Origin: Nanosynbacter sp.
GTDB taxonomy: Bacteria > Patescibacteriota > Saccharimonadia > Saccharimonadales > Saccharimonadaceae
Direction of reading: 5' to 3'
NCBI GenBank assembly: GCA_015257705.1
Contig: JABZJR010000010.1
Coordinates: 1 to 13,587 of the forward strand
Length of the DNA: 13,587 nt
Shown here piece after piece: positions 1 through 6,880 of the stretch. Below the pieces are notes generated by a model. The model worked only from the letters and a program-made list of their open reading frames with translations. It searched no databases and was not told where the DNA came from. Position 1 is the first letter of the stretch; every line of letters starts with the position of its first letter. A program made the position numbers and the translations under genes.

Positions 1-807
1 TTTTATGGCTGTATATTGGAAACTTGCTGCCATATTACGTCGTAATTCGTCATCTACGAGCGCTGGAAGCTCATGAGAGGGAAAAGTGAAGTCTTTTCCG
101 ACTTCGTACTGAACGGCTCTCAAAACGGCTGTCTTAAGCCCAGAGAAGGAAAAATCGTATTCGCCGGATAATTTGGCGATAGGTAAGTGGAATGCGTGCG
201 GATCGCCAAGCTCAGCAGCTTTAGCGATAGCTGGACCGCCAGGATATGGCAAACCGATGATTTTAGCAACTTTATCAAACGCTTCGCCAACCGCATCGTC
301 TTGAGTTTGTCCAATAAGCTGATAATCACCGTGATTTTTAAATAGGACAAGTTGTGAATGTCCGCCTGAAACGATCAACGAAAGCATAGGGAATGACGGC
401 TGCTGTTTCGGCAATGTTAGAGATAAATTGTCGACTTGCTTGTTGATAAAATTGGCATACACGTGAGCTTCTACGTGATGAATCTTAAAGAGTGGCTTAT
501 TATGAATAATAGCGAGAGTTCTGGCGGCGAGAGTACCGATTAATAGCGAGCCAATAAGCCCCGGCGCGTAAGTAACGGCGATGGCGTCGATATCATCCCA
601 AGTGCAATTTGCATCAGACAAAGCTTTTTTAATGACGGGATTTACAACTTCCAAGTGGCTACGCGCGGCAATTTCTGGAATAACTCCGCCGTATTCTGCA
701 TGAATATCAATTTGAGAATTGACGACATTTGAAAGCAAGCGTTCGCCATCTTCAACTATTGACGCCGCTGTTTCGTCGCAACTGGATTCAATTCCCAAAA
801 TCCTCAT
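1..807 (-). CDS. tsaD: TsaD, tRNA N6-threonylcarbamoyladenosine transferase subunit (partial)
   Basis: TsaD transfers threonylcarbamoyl from threonylcarbamoyl-AMP to A37 of ANN-decoding tRNAs, with TsaB and TsaE as usual bacterial partners, in the cytoplasm. I translated the minus strand from ATG 807: 269 residues are visible and the gene leaves the window at base 1 (family length is about 335-345). Seen: the N-terminal ASKHA strand MRILGIESSCDET, the metal-binding pair H111/H115 in HVEAH, the nucleotide loop SGGHS (147-151), DDAVGEAFDK (170-179), PGGP (189-192) and FSFSGLKTAV (219-228). The ATG follows a TATAAT box by 8 nt and no Shine-Dalgarno sequence is present, suggesting a leaderless message. 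It is divergent from murE, with only 41 nt between the two starts. The identification is firm; the C-terminus cannot be judged. Confidence 0.96.
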   Translation of the reverse strand, partial: MRILGIESSCDETAASIVEDGERLLSNVVNSQIDIHAEYGGVIPEIAARSHLEVVNPVIKKALSDANCTWDDIDAIAVTYAPGLIGSLLIGTLAARTLAIIHNKPLFKIHHVEAHVYANFINKQVDNLSLTLPKQQPSFPMLSLIVSGGHSQLVLFKNHGDYQLIGQTQDDAVGEAFDKVAKIIGLPYPGGPAIAKAAELGDPHAFHLPIAKLSGEYDFSFSGLKTAVLRAVQYEVGKDFTFPSHELPALVDDELRRNMAASFQYTAIK

Positions 808-815
808 TTGTTTTT

Positions 816-824
816 ATTATAGCA
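816..824 (-). promoter_or_regulatory. Extended -10 promoter of tsaD
   Basis: On the minus strand this reads TGCTATAAT, an extended -10 element (TGn plus a perfect hexamer). Eight nt separate the hexamer from the tsaD ATG, so transcription should start at or next to the start codon. No good -35 is seen. Confidence 0.65.
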
Positions 825-832
825 AATATAAG

Positions 833-841
833 TGGTAAAAT
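833..841 (+). promoter_or_regulatory. Extended -10 promoter of murE
   Basis: TGGTAAAAT, followed by 7 nt and ATG 849. It matches the TGn-TATAAT plus short-gap pattern seen before other genes in this window and decides the murE start at 849 rather than the in-frame ATG 840, which overlaps the hexamer. No convincing -35. Confidence 0.55.
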
Positions 842-848
842 GGGTATT

Positions 849-2165
849 ATGAAAAACGAGTTGGTAAAAATTGCTAGAAAAACGCTACCTCAAGGAGCTT
901 TGGAAAAAACCGAAAACGCCTATAGAGTTGCGCGCACGAAGATGATTAGCCTAAGATATGGCAATCCAGCTCGTGGCTTGAGAATTATTGCAGTAACAGG
1001 GACGAACGGGAAAACTACGACTGCTTGTTATATCAATGAAATCTTGAAAGAAGCTGGCTTTAAGACTGCATTATTTACGACTGCGGTGATTGAAATTGCT
1101 GGCAAGGAAAAGATAAATGATTTGAATGCGACGGTGCCGACTGTAGCAAGACTGTTTAGCTTTTTCCAGACAGCTCAGCGTGAAGGCGTGGAATATGTGA
1201 TTTTAGAGGCAACAAGTCACGCTTTATCACAACATAAGTTTGACGGCGTGCCAATTGAGGCGGCGGTGATGACTAATTTGACTCAAGACCATTTGGACTA
1301 TCATAAAACGATGGAAGCTTACGCGGCAGCTAAGGCTAAATTATTTGAGAAAAAGCCGAAATATATCGTGCTGAATCGTGATGACGAGTGGTTTGAATAT
1401 TTTGATAAGTTTACGGCTTCTGGCGAGAAAATGACTTACGGAACGAATCCGGAAGCTGAAGCTCACTTAACGCACGTTAAGTTGTACAAAAAGGGAACAG
1501 AGGCGAGTTTACTGATTGACCATCAAACTCATTTGGAGTTGGCGACTAATTTGCCTGGCGAATTTAACGTGATGAATATGTCGGCTGCGGTGTCGTTGGC
1601 ATATTTGTTGGGGATAAAGTTGGAAGACATCCAAGAGGGCGTGGCGAATTTGGAAGCGATTCCTGGACGATTCGAGCGAGTAGAAAATAAGCTTGGAATC
1701 GATATTATTGTGGATTATGCTCACACGCCAGACGCGCTGGAAAAATTGCTAAAAACCACTCATAAAATTACCAAGGGGCGATTAACTTTGGTGTTTGGTG
1801 CGTGTGGTGACAGAGATAAGACAAAGCGTCCGATTATGGGCGAACTGGCGGCTAATTTGGCAGATAGAATTTTCCTGACTGACGAGGAAAGTTATAACGA
1901 AAATCCAGATGAAATTCGGGCAATGATTCGCCAGGGAATTGAGCGAACGAAAAAGGCTCATAAGATGACGGAAATTGCTGATCGAAAACAGGCGATTTAT
2001 CAGGCTTTGAAGTCGGCTGTTCGTGGCGATACGATTCTGATTACGGGCATGGGTCATGAGCAATACCGAATTGTGAATGGCAAGCGAATTCCGTGGAATG
2101 ACAAGAATGTTGTTCAGGAAATTATTTCTGAGATTGAGAAAAAGAGTCGTAAAATTTCGCTTTAA
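849..2165 (+). CDS. murE: MurE-like Mur ligase (UDP-MurNAc-tripeptide synthetase), short form
   Basis: Mur ligases of this type add the third amino acid to UDP-MurNAc-L-Ala-D-Glu in the cytoplasm, using ATP. The 438-residue protein shows the ATP loop GTNGKTT (51-57), LEATSH (119-124), TQDHLDYH (145-152), the likely carbamylated lysine in AKAKLF (161-166), GRFE (273-276), DYAHTPDAL (289-297) and FGACGDRDKTKRP (316-328). The ATP loop begins at residue 51, where full-length MurE has it after about 110 residues, so the UDP-substrate-binding N-terminal domain is mostly missing. The site that usually reads DNPR (DAP enzymes) or DNPA/DDPA (Lys enzymes) here reads DEESYNENP (345-353), so the amino acid added cannot be called. 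I chose ATG 849 because it lies 7 nt after a -10 box. Its 3' end overlaps the convergent murF by 44 nt. Paralogous Mur-type ligases are a lesser alternative. Confidence 0.88.
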   Translation: MKNELVKIARKTLPQGALEKTENAYRVARTKMISLRYGNPARGLRIIAVTGTNGKTTTACYINEILKEAGFKTALFTTAVIEIAGKEKINDLNATVPTVARLFSFFQTAQREGVEYVILEATSHALSQHKFDGVPIEAAVMTNLTQDHLDYHKTMEAYAAAKAKLFEKKPKYIVLNRDDEWFEYFDKFTASGEKMTYGTNPEAEAHLTHVKLYKKGTEASLLIDHQTHLELATNLPGEFNVMNMSAAVSLAYLLGIKLEDIQEGVANLEAIPGRFERVENKLGIDIIVDYAHTPDALEKLLKTTHKITKGRLTLVFGACGDRDKTKRPIMGELAANLADRIFLTDEESYNENPDEIRAMIRQGIERTKKAHKMTEIADRKQAIYQALKSAVRGDTILITGMGHEQYRIVNGKRIPWNDKNVVQEIISEIEKKSRKISL

Positions 2166-3411
2166 TCTGTTTCCAACTTTGTGATTGGCGAACTAATTTT
2201 TCTGCATCGCTTGGGTCGAGTAGCAATTCTTTCACGGCGTCTTCAAGGTAAATGCCGCCCTGTGAGCCTTTGAACAGAATTGTCGTATCTTTAATGTCGC
2301 TATTTTTCAGGAATTCTCCAGTTTCAAGCGCCGTGTCAAAAGAAATTACTTTACAGCCATTTTTTTCAGCGATTGGTGCGAGGTATTTATTGGTCATTTT
2401 ACCGACGGTGATAAGCAACTCTAATTGGCTTGGGTCACAGATTTCACCGATTTTTTTATGCTCTAGTTCAGATGTTTCGCCCAGTTCATTCATATCGCCC
2501 AATACGGCAATTTTATGATCGGCAGAGATGGAATAGAGCGTTTTTAGCGAATTTTCCATGGCAATAGGGCTGGCGTTGTAAGTGTCGTCCAGTAATGTAC
2601 AGCCGCGTATGCCACGTAAAATATTCATTCTTCCTGAAACTGGTTTGATTTTTGTTAAAGCCGCCGCAACTTCTTCAATATTCATTCCGCAAGCTAATCC
2701 TGCCGCCGCTGCGCCAGTGATTGAGCGGATATTGTGCTTTCCTAATACGGAAATATTTATGTCCTGAGAGGTTTCTCCGGAACGTTTTAAATTGACAATA
2801 CAACCAGTGTCTGTGGTCTTTTTAATTTCCAGGAAAACATCAGCGGATTCGTCGCCGTAACTTACGCGATTTCCAACTATGAGATTATGATATTTTTCAT
2901 CGATATCGTGAAGGTTGAAGATGGTTTTTTTAGCGACTTGGCTGATGGACAATTCCTCATGAGCCACCGTATCCATATTTTTGAAAAACTCCATATGCTC
3001 AGGAGCAACAGAGGTAATTATGGCAATGTCGGGCTGAATATAGCGCATAAAAGTAGCCATTTCACCAGGGCAATCAATGCCGCATTCTTGAATGATTATA
3101 TCTGGCGATTCGGGGCTTTTTATGCTGGCGTGTGCCGCGGAGAAGACTTTTAGCCAGGCTAGGGGGGATTTGGCGTTTTTTGGTCCGTCTACGCCTAAGA
3201 TTTCCAGCGGCGCACTTAAGGTCGTGTTTAGATTGCCACGACTATGGCGCACGGTGAATTTTTCTGATAGAACAGTGGCGGTTGCTGATTTTACACTAGT
3301 TTTACCAACGCTGCCGACTACGGCAATTAGTTTGGCGTCAGGATGAGATTTAAGATATTTTTTTACATAAGAGCCGAGAATTGTTTCTAAGAGATGTTTG
3401 AATAGTTGCAT
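2122..3411 (-). CDS. murF: MurF-like Mur ligase (UDP-MurNAc-tripeptide:D-Ala-D-Ala ligase), short form
   Basis: MurF joins D-Ala-D-Ala to UDP-MurNAc-tripeptide, the last cytoplasmic peptide-addition step of peptidoglycan synthesis. In 429 residues I see the ATP loop GSVGKTS (33-39, with S-V in place of the commoner T-N), GNLNTTLSAP (59-68), QECGID (108-113), the SVAPEHMEFF segment (134-143), LGKHN (223-227), DDTYNASP (275-282), the typical MurF motif LGDMNELGE (304-312) and FKGSQGG (380-386). As in the neighbouring murE, the ATP loop is very close to the N-terminus, so the usual first domain of about 80-100 residues is absent. ATG 3411 lies 6 nt after TATAAT and no Shine-Dalgarno sequence is seen. 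The stop TAA lies inside murE on the other strand. In most bacteria murE and murF are co-directional; here they are convergent. Confidence 0.9.
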   Translation of the reverse strand: MQLFKHLLETILGSYVKKYLKSHPDAKLIAVVGSVGKTSVKSATATVLSEKFTVRHSRGNLNTTLSAPLEILGVDGPKNAKSPLAWLKVFSAAHASIKSPESPDIIIQECGIDCPGEMATFMRYIQPDIAIITSVAPEHMEFFKNMDTVAHEELSISQVAKKTIFNLHDIDEKYHNLIVGNRVSYGDESADVFLEIKKTTDTGCIVNLKRSGETSQDINISVLGKHNIRSITGAAAAGLACGMNIEEVAAALTKIKPVSGRMNILRGIRGCTLLDDTYNASPIAMENSLKTLYSISADHKIAVLGDMNELGETSELEHKKIGEICDPSQLELLITVGKMTNKYLAPIAEKNGCKVISFDTALETGEFLKNSDIKDTTILFKGSQGGIYLEDAVKELLLDPSDAEKLVRQSQSWKQIKAKFYDSFSQSQK

Positions 3412-3417
3412 GGAGTT

Positions 3418-3426
3418 ATTATAACA
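3418..3426 (-). promoter_or_regulatory. Extended -10 promoter of murF
   Basis: Minus strand reads TGTTATAAT, a TGn extended -10 with a perfect hexamer, only 6 nt from the murF ATG. This leaves no room for a ribosome binding site. No -35 is recognisable. Confidence 0.65.
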
Positions 3427-3458
3427 GATTGAGGAATAGTAGGGAGAAGAGTGTGAGG

Positions 3459-3487
3459 TTGCATTTTTAATGATTTTATGGTATTAT
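3459..3487 (+). promoter_or_regulatory. Promoter of the 3495 gene (-35 and extended -10)
   Basis: TTGCAT (3459-3464), a 17-nt spacer ending in TGG, then TATTAT (3482-3487). The start codon follows after 7 nt. This is the best complete sigma-70-type promoter of the leaderless-looking genes in the window. Confidence 0.65.
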
Positions 3488-3494
3488 AGCAGTT

Positions 3495-4355
3495 ATGACT
3501 CATGATAGACTGAGAGCACAGAGATCGCCAGGTGAAATCATTAAAGCGATCACTCGGACAAATGAATTTTTGAAAGAAGCGTCAACCCTAGATAGGCGGA
3601 AAGCTGGAAAGGTGGCATTGGTGGGAGCTGCATTGAGCGCTGCGCCGAAGATTGTCGATAGATTTAAAGAACAGAAAGGTGCTCGATATGAAGCAACGAA
3701 AAGTGATGAAATGCGCCAACTAGAGCTGATGGCAATTCTGCCCGATTGGCTAAAAGCTCAGCAGAAACTAGATAAGCATAGGGATAAGATGACGCGAAGG
3801 GAAAGAATAAAAACCCTTGAGCCAGTGGTGGCATTTAATAAGATAGTACGTGAAATGATTGACACTGAGCAATATACTACCATTTCTCAAATAAAGCGCT
3901 TTGTCAGCGGAACTTTACTATATGCTGGATATAGTAAGGAGGAGATTGCTTATGCAGAGAATACTGCGGGAATTGCTATTAATGGTATGCGCCATGAAAT
4001 TGCTGCCGAGAGTGTGTTGAGTTCTTTGCCTGAAGTCTATGGAATTGACGGGGCTAGCGCTGAGGAGGAGTTTGATGGTAAGGATATTATCGTGACATAT
4101 CGCGGCGTGACGTTAGGAATTGATATAAAATCAAGCCAGCAAAATGCTGAAGAAGCGAATAGGCGGGCTCGCTGGTATAGTGATCGGGGAGATTACGTTG
4201 CAATTTGGTCGGGATTCAAAAACAGCGATTTTGGCGATGGCTTAATTCCTAGTAGAGAACAGATTAAGTCAAGGCAGGAGTATTTTCGGGCGGTGATGGA
4301 TAGAGCTATTGAAGACGTGTCTGCAGATAATAATGTAATTAAATTTTATAGATAG
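3495..4355 (+). CDS. Uncharacterised protein with PD-(D/E)XK nuclease-like C-terminal half
   Basis: 286 residues; I do not recognise a named family. The first 110 residues are charged and mostly helical, with a short Ala-rich hydrophobic stretch (VALVGAALSAAP, 40-51) that may be a weak membrane segment or simply a helix. Residues 165-215 resemble the PD-(D/E)XK fold: a helix with E168/E172 (RHEIAAESVL), then D197 in GKDIIV, a short turn, and D210-I-K212 in GIDIKSS, followed by a polar helix. That order and spacing suggest a metal-dependent nuclease or a degenerate relative. It starts with ATG 7 nt after a TATTAT box and ends with TAG. After the TAG the same frame runs through five sense codons into the next gene's ATG, so both would form one protein if the TAG were read through. 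Nuclease activity is inference from motifs only. Confidence 0.75.
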   Translation: MTHDRLRAQRSPGEIIKAITRTNEFLKEASTLDRRKAGKVALVGAALSAAPKIVDRFKEQKGARYEATKSDEMRQLELMAILPDWLKAQQKLDKHRDKMTRRERIKTLEPVVAFNKIVREMIDTEQYTTISQIKRFVSGTLLYAGYSKEEIAYAENTAGIAINGMRHEIAAESVLSSLPEVYGIDGASAEEEFDGKDIIVTYRGVTLGIDIKSSQQNAEEANRRARWYSDRGDYVAIWSGFKNSDFGDGLIPSREQIKSRQEYFRAVMDRAIEDVSADNNVIKFYR

Positions 4356-4370
4356 GATGTAGTAAAGGAA

Positions 4371-4793
4371 ATGGATTATTATAGAATTGTTAGTCCGTCT
4401 AATGCGGCGGAATTAGACGCGATGCTGCGCGAACGGCCTTTGATTGGGGCAAAATTACGGTTAACATTAAGGGAAGACCTTGAAGGTGATGAATTAGCAG
4501 CCAGAAGAGGCGATGAACCTAAAGAGCTTGAGGCTGATTTTTCTGCTGAAGTGATTACAACCGATGATCCGCTGCAGGTTTTAGGCCGGGTTGCTATTGA
4601 AGAAGTTATGTCTACGCCAAGAACGGGCAGGATTCAAAGACGCCTATCTTCATCGTCGGAGGGATCGCTGCCGCATACCCAAGATCCAATGGCAGCTCTG
4701 TTTGATTACGGTGATAGCGACAGTGACGATATGCCGCAATTTGATGGTGACGACACGTTGGGTCCGGATCAGCTTGAACTAGTAATTGATTAA
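4371..4793 (+). CDS. Uncharacterised small acidic protein, partner of the preceding gene
   Basis: 140 residues, not recognised. The N-terminal part (MDYYRIVSPS to about residue 75) could form a small folded domain. Residues 80-105 are rich in Ser, Thr and Arg, and the last 35 or so are strongly acidic (for example DYGDSDSDDM) and look disordered. The start lies 15 nt after the TAG of the upstream gene and in the same frame. The only purine-rich signal, AAAGGAA, touches the ATG and is too close for a good Shine-Dalgarno, so translation probably depends on coupling or on readthrough. An acidic partner next to a nuclease-like protein could be an inhibitor or a DNA mimic, but this is only a suggestion. 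No terminator is visible before the groES control region. Confidence 0.65.
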   Translation: MDYYRIVSPSNAAELDAMLRERPLIGAKLRLTLREDLEGDELAARRGDEPKELEADFSAEVITTDDPLQVLGRVAIEEVMSTPRTGRIQRRLSSSSEGSLPHTQDPMAALFDYGDSDSDDMPQFDGDDTLGPDQLELVID

Positions 4794-4816
4794 AGCAAGC
4801 GGACAAATACGGAAAA

Positions 4817-4843
4817 TTAGCACTCACACTTGACGAGTGCTAA
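4817..4843 (+). promoter_or_regulatory. CIRCE operator (HrcA binding site)
   Basis: Perfect inverted repeat TTAGCACTC-N9-GAGTGCTAA (arms 4817-4825 and 4835-4843). This is the exact consensus of CIRCE, bound by the heat-shock repressor HrcA. It covers the -35 of the groES promoter, so HrcA binding would block RNA polymerase directly. Confidence 0.97.
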
Positions 4844-4859
4844 ATTAGTGCGTTACAAT
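4830..4859 (+). promoter_or_regulatory. groESL promoter
   Basis: TTGACG (4830-4835, inside the CIRCE spacer) and TACAAT (4854-4859), 18 nt apart. Expected transcription start is near 4866-4868, giving a leader of about 22-24 nt with a Shine-Dalgarno GGAGG at 4880-4884. Confidence 0.85.
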
Positions 4860-4889
4860 AGACATGTTGTTAACGAAATGGAGGATAAC

Positions 4890-5159
4890 GTGAGTACACC
4901 TATTAAGCCTCTTGGCGACCGTGTTGTAGCGGTGCGTGAAGAAGCAAAGACTCAGACAGCGAGCGGAATTTACTTGCCTGATAACGCTAAAGAAAAGCCA
5001 GTAGTCGCGGAAGTTAAAGCAGTTGGAGGTGACGTGAAGAACGTCAAAGTCGGTGATCGGATTGTCTATAAGGAATATTCGACTACGGATTTGAAAATTG
5101 ACGGCACGGAATATTTGGTTGTTCGCGAAGAAGATATTTTAGCAACGGTTGTTGGATAA
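4890..5159 (+). CDS. groES: Co-chaperonin GroES
   Basis: Lid of the GroEL folding chamber, acting as a heptamer in the cytoplasm. The 89-residue protein shows the N-terminal IKPLGDRVV, the mobile loop with SGIYLP (25-30) that contacts GroEL, KVGDRIVY (53-60) and the C-terminal EYLVVREEDILA. I chose GTG 4890 because GGAGG (4880-4884) ends 5 nt before it. The in-frame ATG 4878 overlaps that ribosome binding site, and still longer frames would begin inside CIRCE. It is followed by groEL after 16 nt in one operon, under HrcA/CIRCE control. Length is slightly below the usual 94-97. Confidence 0.97.
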   Translation: MSTPIKPLGDRVVAVREEAKTQTASGIYLPDNAKEKPVVAEVKAVGGDVKNVKVGDRIVYKEYSTTDLKIDGTEYLVVREEDILATVVG

Positions 5160-5175
5160 AAAGGGGAGTTTAATT

Positions 5176-6819
5176 ATGGCAAAAAAAGTTTTTTATGATG
5201 ACGATGCGCGAAATCGCGTGCTTGGCGGTGCTAAATCGCTATACGACGCAGTTAAGGTAACTTACGGTCCAAAGGGTCGCAATGTTGTGATTGCGAAAGG
5301 TTTTGGCGGTCCAACAGTTACTCATGACGGCGTAACTGTGGCTGAAGGAATTGAATTGCCAGAAAACGATGACGAAACGCTAGGCTATAAAGTCGGTGCC
5401 GATTTAATCAAGCAGGCCGCTAAGAACTTGAACAAGCAAGCAGGCGACGGCACAACGACTGTAACGGTGTTGACATACTCGATTTTGAAAGAGGCGAATC
5501 GATTGATCGCGGCTGGACATAATCCGATGGAACTTAGGAAAGGCATCGAGCAAGCTGGCGCGGAAATTGTTAAAGAATTGAACAAATTGGCTGAGCCGAT
5601 TGAAGGCAAGTCTGACCGCGTGGCTGAAGTCGCTACGATTTCGGCGGGAGATGCGGAAATCGGAAAGTTGATTGCTGGCGTGATTGAGAAAGTCGGTAAA
5701 GACGGCGTGGTTACTGTTGAGGCTGGTCAAGGTTTGGAGCTGGAAGCTGAGGTTGTCGAAGGTTTTAGCTTGGACAAGGGTTGGGTGAGTCCGTTCTTTG
5801 TTACTGACGCAGGTCGTCAGGAAGCTGTGTACGAAAAGCCAGCAATTCTAATCACCGACAAGAAGATTTCTAGCGTGCAGGAATTCTTGCCAATGTTGGA
5901 AAAATTGGCACAAAGCGGCAAGAAAGACGTGGTTTTGATCGCTGATGAAGTTGAAGGCGAGGCCCTGAGTATTTTGGTACTGAACAAGTTGAAGGGCGTA
6001 TTCAACACCGTAGCCGTTAAGGCGCCAAGTTTTGGTGATCGTCGTAAAGATGTACTTCGTGATATTGCCGTGCTGACTGGCGCGACTGTGATTTCTGAAG
6101 ATCACGGATTGACATTCGAAAACGCTGGCTTGGAAGTTTTGGGTTCGGCGCGTAAGGTAATTGTCGGTAAAGACGAAACGACAATTATCGAAGGCGCGGG
6201 CAAACCTTCAGGCGTGAAGGAGCGAATTGCTGAGATTAAGTCGCTTTCAGAAAATGCTTCTAGTGAGTATGAGAAAGAGCAATTCGACAAGCGTGCCGCA
6301 GCGCTATCTGGCAAGGTTGCGGTTATTAAGGTTGGCGGCGCGACTGAGACGGAAATTGACGAGAAGAAGTTCCGCGTTGATGATGCGGTGGCGGCTACTA
6401 AGGCGGCTTTGGCTGAGGGAATTGTTGCCGGTGGCGGCGTAACTTTGGTCAATTTGGCTGGCAATCTAAAAGTTAGCGGCGCGGATAGTTTGTCGGTTGG
6501 TCGACAAATCTTGAAGGACGCTCTGAAACAACCGTTCTTGCAGATTATGAAAAACGCTGGGTTGAATGCCGATGCGCTGCTTGCTCAAGTTGAATCTGGC
6601 AAACCTGGATTCGGCGTTAACGTTATGAAGCCAGAAGATGGTCTGATTGACGTGAAGAAGGCTGGCGTTATTGATCCAGCTCGCGTGACTAAAGAAGCTG
6701 TTCAAAATGCAGTGTCAATTGCGTCAACTGCGGCAACTATGGGCGCTTTGGTGGTTGATATTCCAGAGGCTGAGGTTGCAGCTGCTCCTGGCGGTATGCC
6801 AGGAATGGGTATGATGTAA
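5176..6819 (+). CDS. groEL: Chaperonin GroEL
   Basis: ATP-driven 14-subunit folding chamber working with GroES. 547 residues, normal length. Seen: the N-terminal MAKKVFYDDDAR, TYGPKGRNV (29-37), the ATP/Mg loop AGDGTTT (89-95), the apical-domain segment DRRKDVLRDIAVLTG, KLSGKVAVIKVGGATE-type sequence (here ALSGKVAVIKVGGATE) before the second equatorial segment, AGGGVTL, and the typical GGM-rich tail GGMPGMGMM. ATG 5176 is preceded by AGGGGAG (5162-5168) with normal spacing, so the start is clear. It is co-transcribed with groES and ends 16 nt before a strong terminator hairpin. Nothing unusual is visible in the protein. Confidence 0.98.
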   Translation: MAKKVFYDDDARNRVLGGAKSLYDAVKVTYGPKGRNVVIAKGFGGPTVTHDGVTVAEGIELPENDDETLGYKVGADLIKQAAKNLNKQAGDGTTTVTVLTYSILKEANRLIAAGHNPMELRKGIEQAGAEIVKELNKLAEPIEGKSDRVAEVATISAGDAEIGKLIAGVIEKVGKDGVVTVEAGQGLELEAEVVEGFSLDKGWVSPFFVTDAGRQEAVYEKPAILITDKKISSVQEFLPMLEKLAQSGKKDVVLIADEVEGEALSILVLNKLKGVFNTVAVKAPSFGDRRKDVLRDIAVLTGATVISEDHGLTFENAGLEVLGSARKVIVGKDETTIIEGAGKPSGVKERIAEIKSLSENASSEYEKEQFDKRAAALSGKVAVIKVGGATETEIDEKKFRVDDAVAATKAALAEGIVAGGGVTLVNLAGNLKVSGADSLSVGRQILKDALKQPFLQIMKNAGLNADALLAQVESGKPGFGVNVMKPEDGLIDVKKAGVIDPARVTKEAVQNAVSIASTAATMGALVVDIPEAEVAAAPGGMPGMGMM

Positions 6820-6835
6820 ATCTGCCCCGAGCAAT

Positions 6836-6869
6836 AAAAAACCCGCCGAAAATGGCGGGTTTTTATTTT
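6836..6869 (+). terminator. Rho-independent terminator after groEL, probably bidirectional
   Basis: ACCCGCC, six-base loop, GGCGGGT, flanked by an A-run on the left and TTTTTATTTT on the right. The A-run/T-run symmetry means it can also end transcription of the convergent gene 6881-7390, whose stop codon lies about 12 nt away. Confidence 0.92.
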
Positions 6870-6880
6870 GGAGGAATGAC

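Noticed and set aside
729..848. Longer N-terminus for murE from ATG 729 or ATG 840
   Set aside because: Codons from 729 are antisense to tsaD and do not resemble a MurE domain; ATG 840 overlaps the proposed -10 box.
4864..4893. Nine-codon frame (ATG 4864 to TGA 4891-4893) overlapping the groES GTG, as a leader peptide
   Set aside because: Its ATG lies only 4 nt after the -10 box, so it is probably at or before the transcript start, and it has no ribosome binding site.
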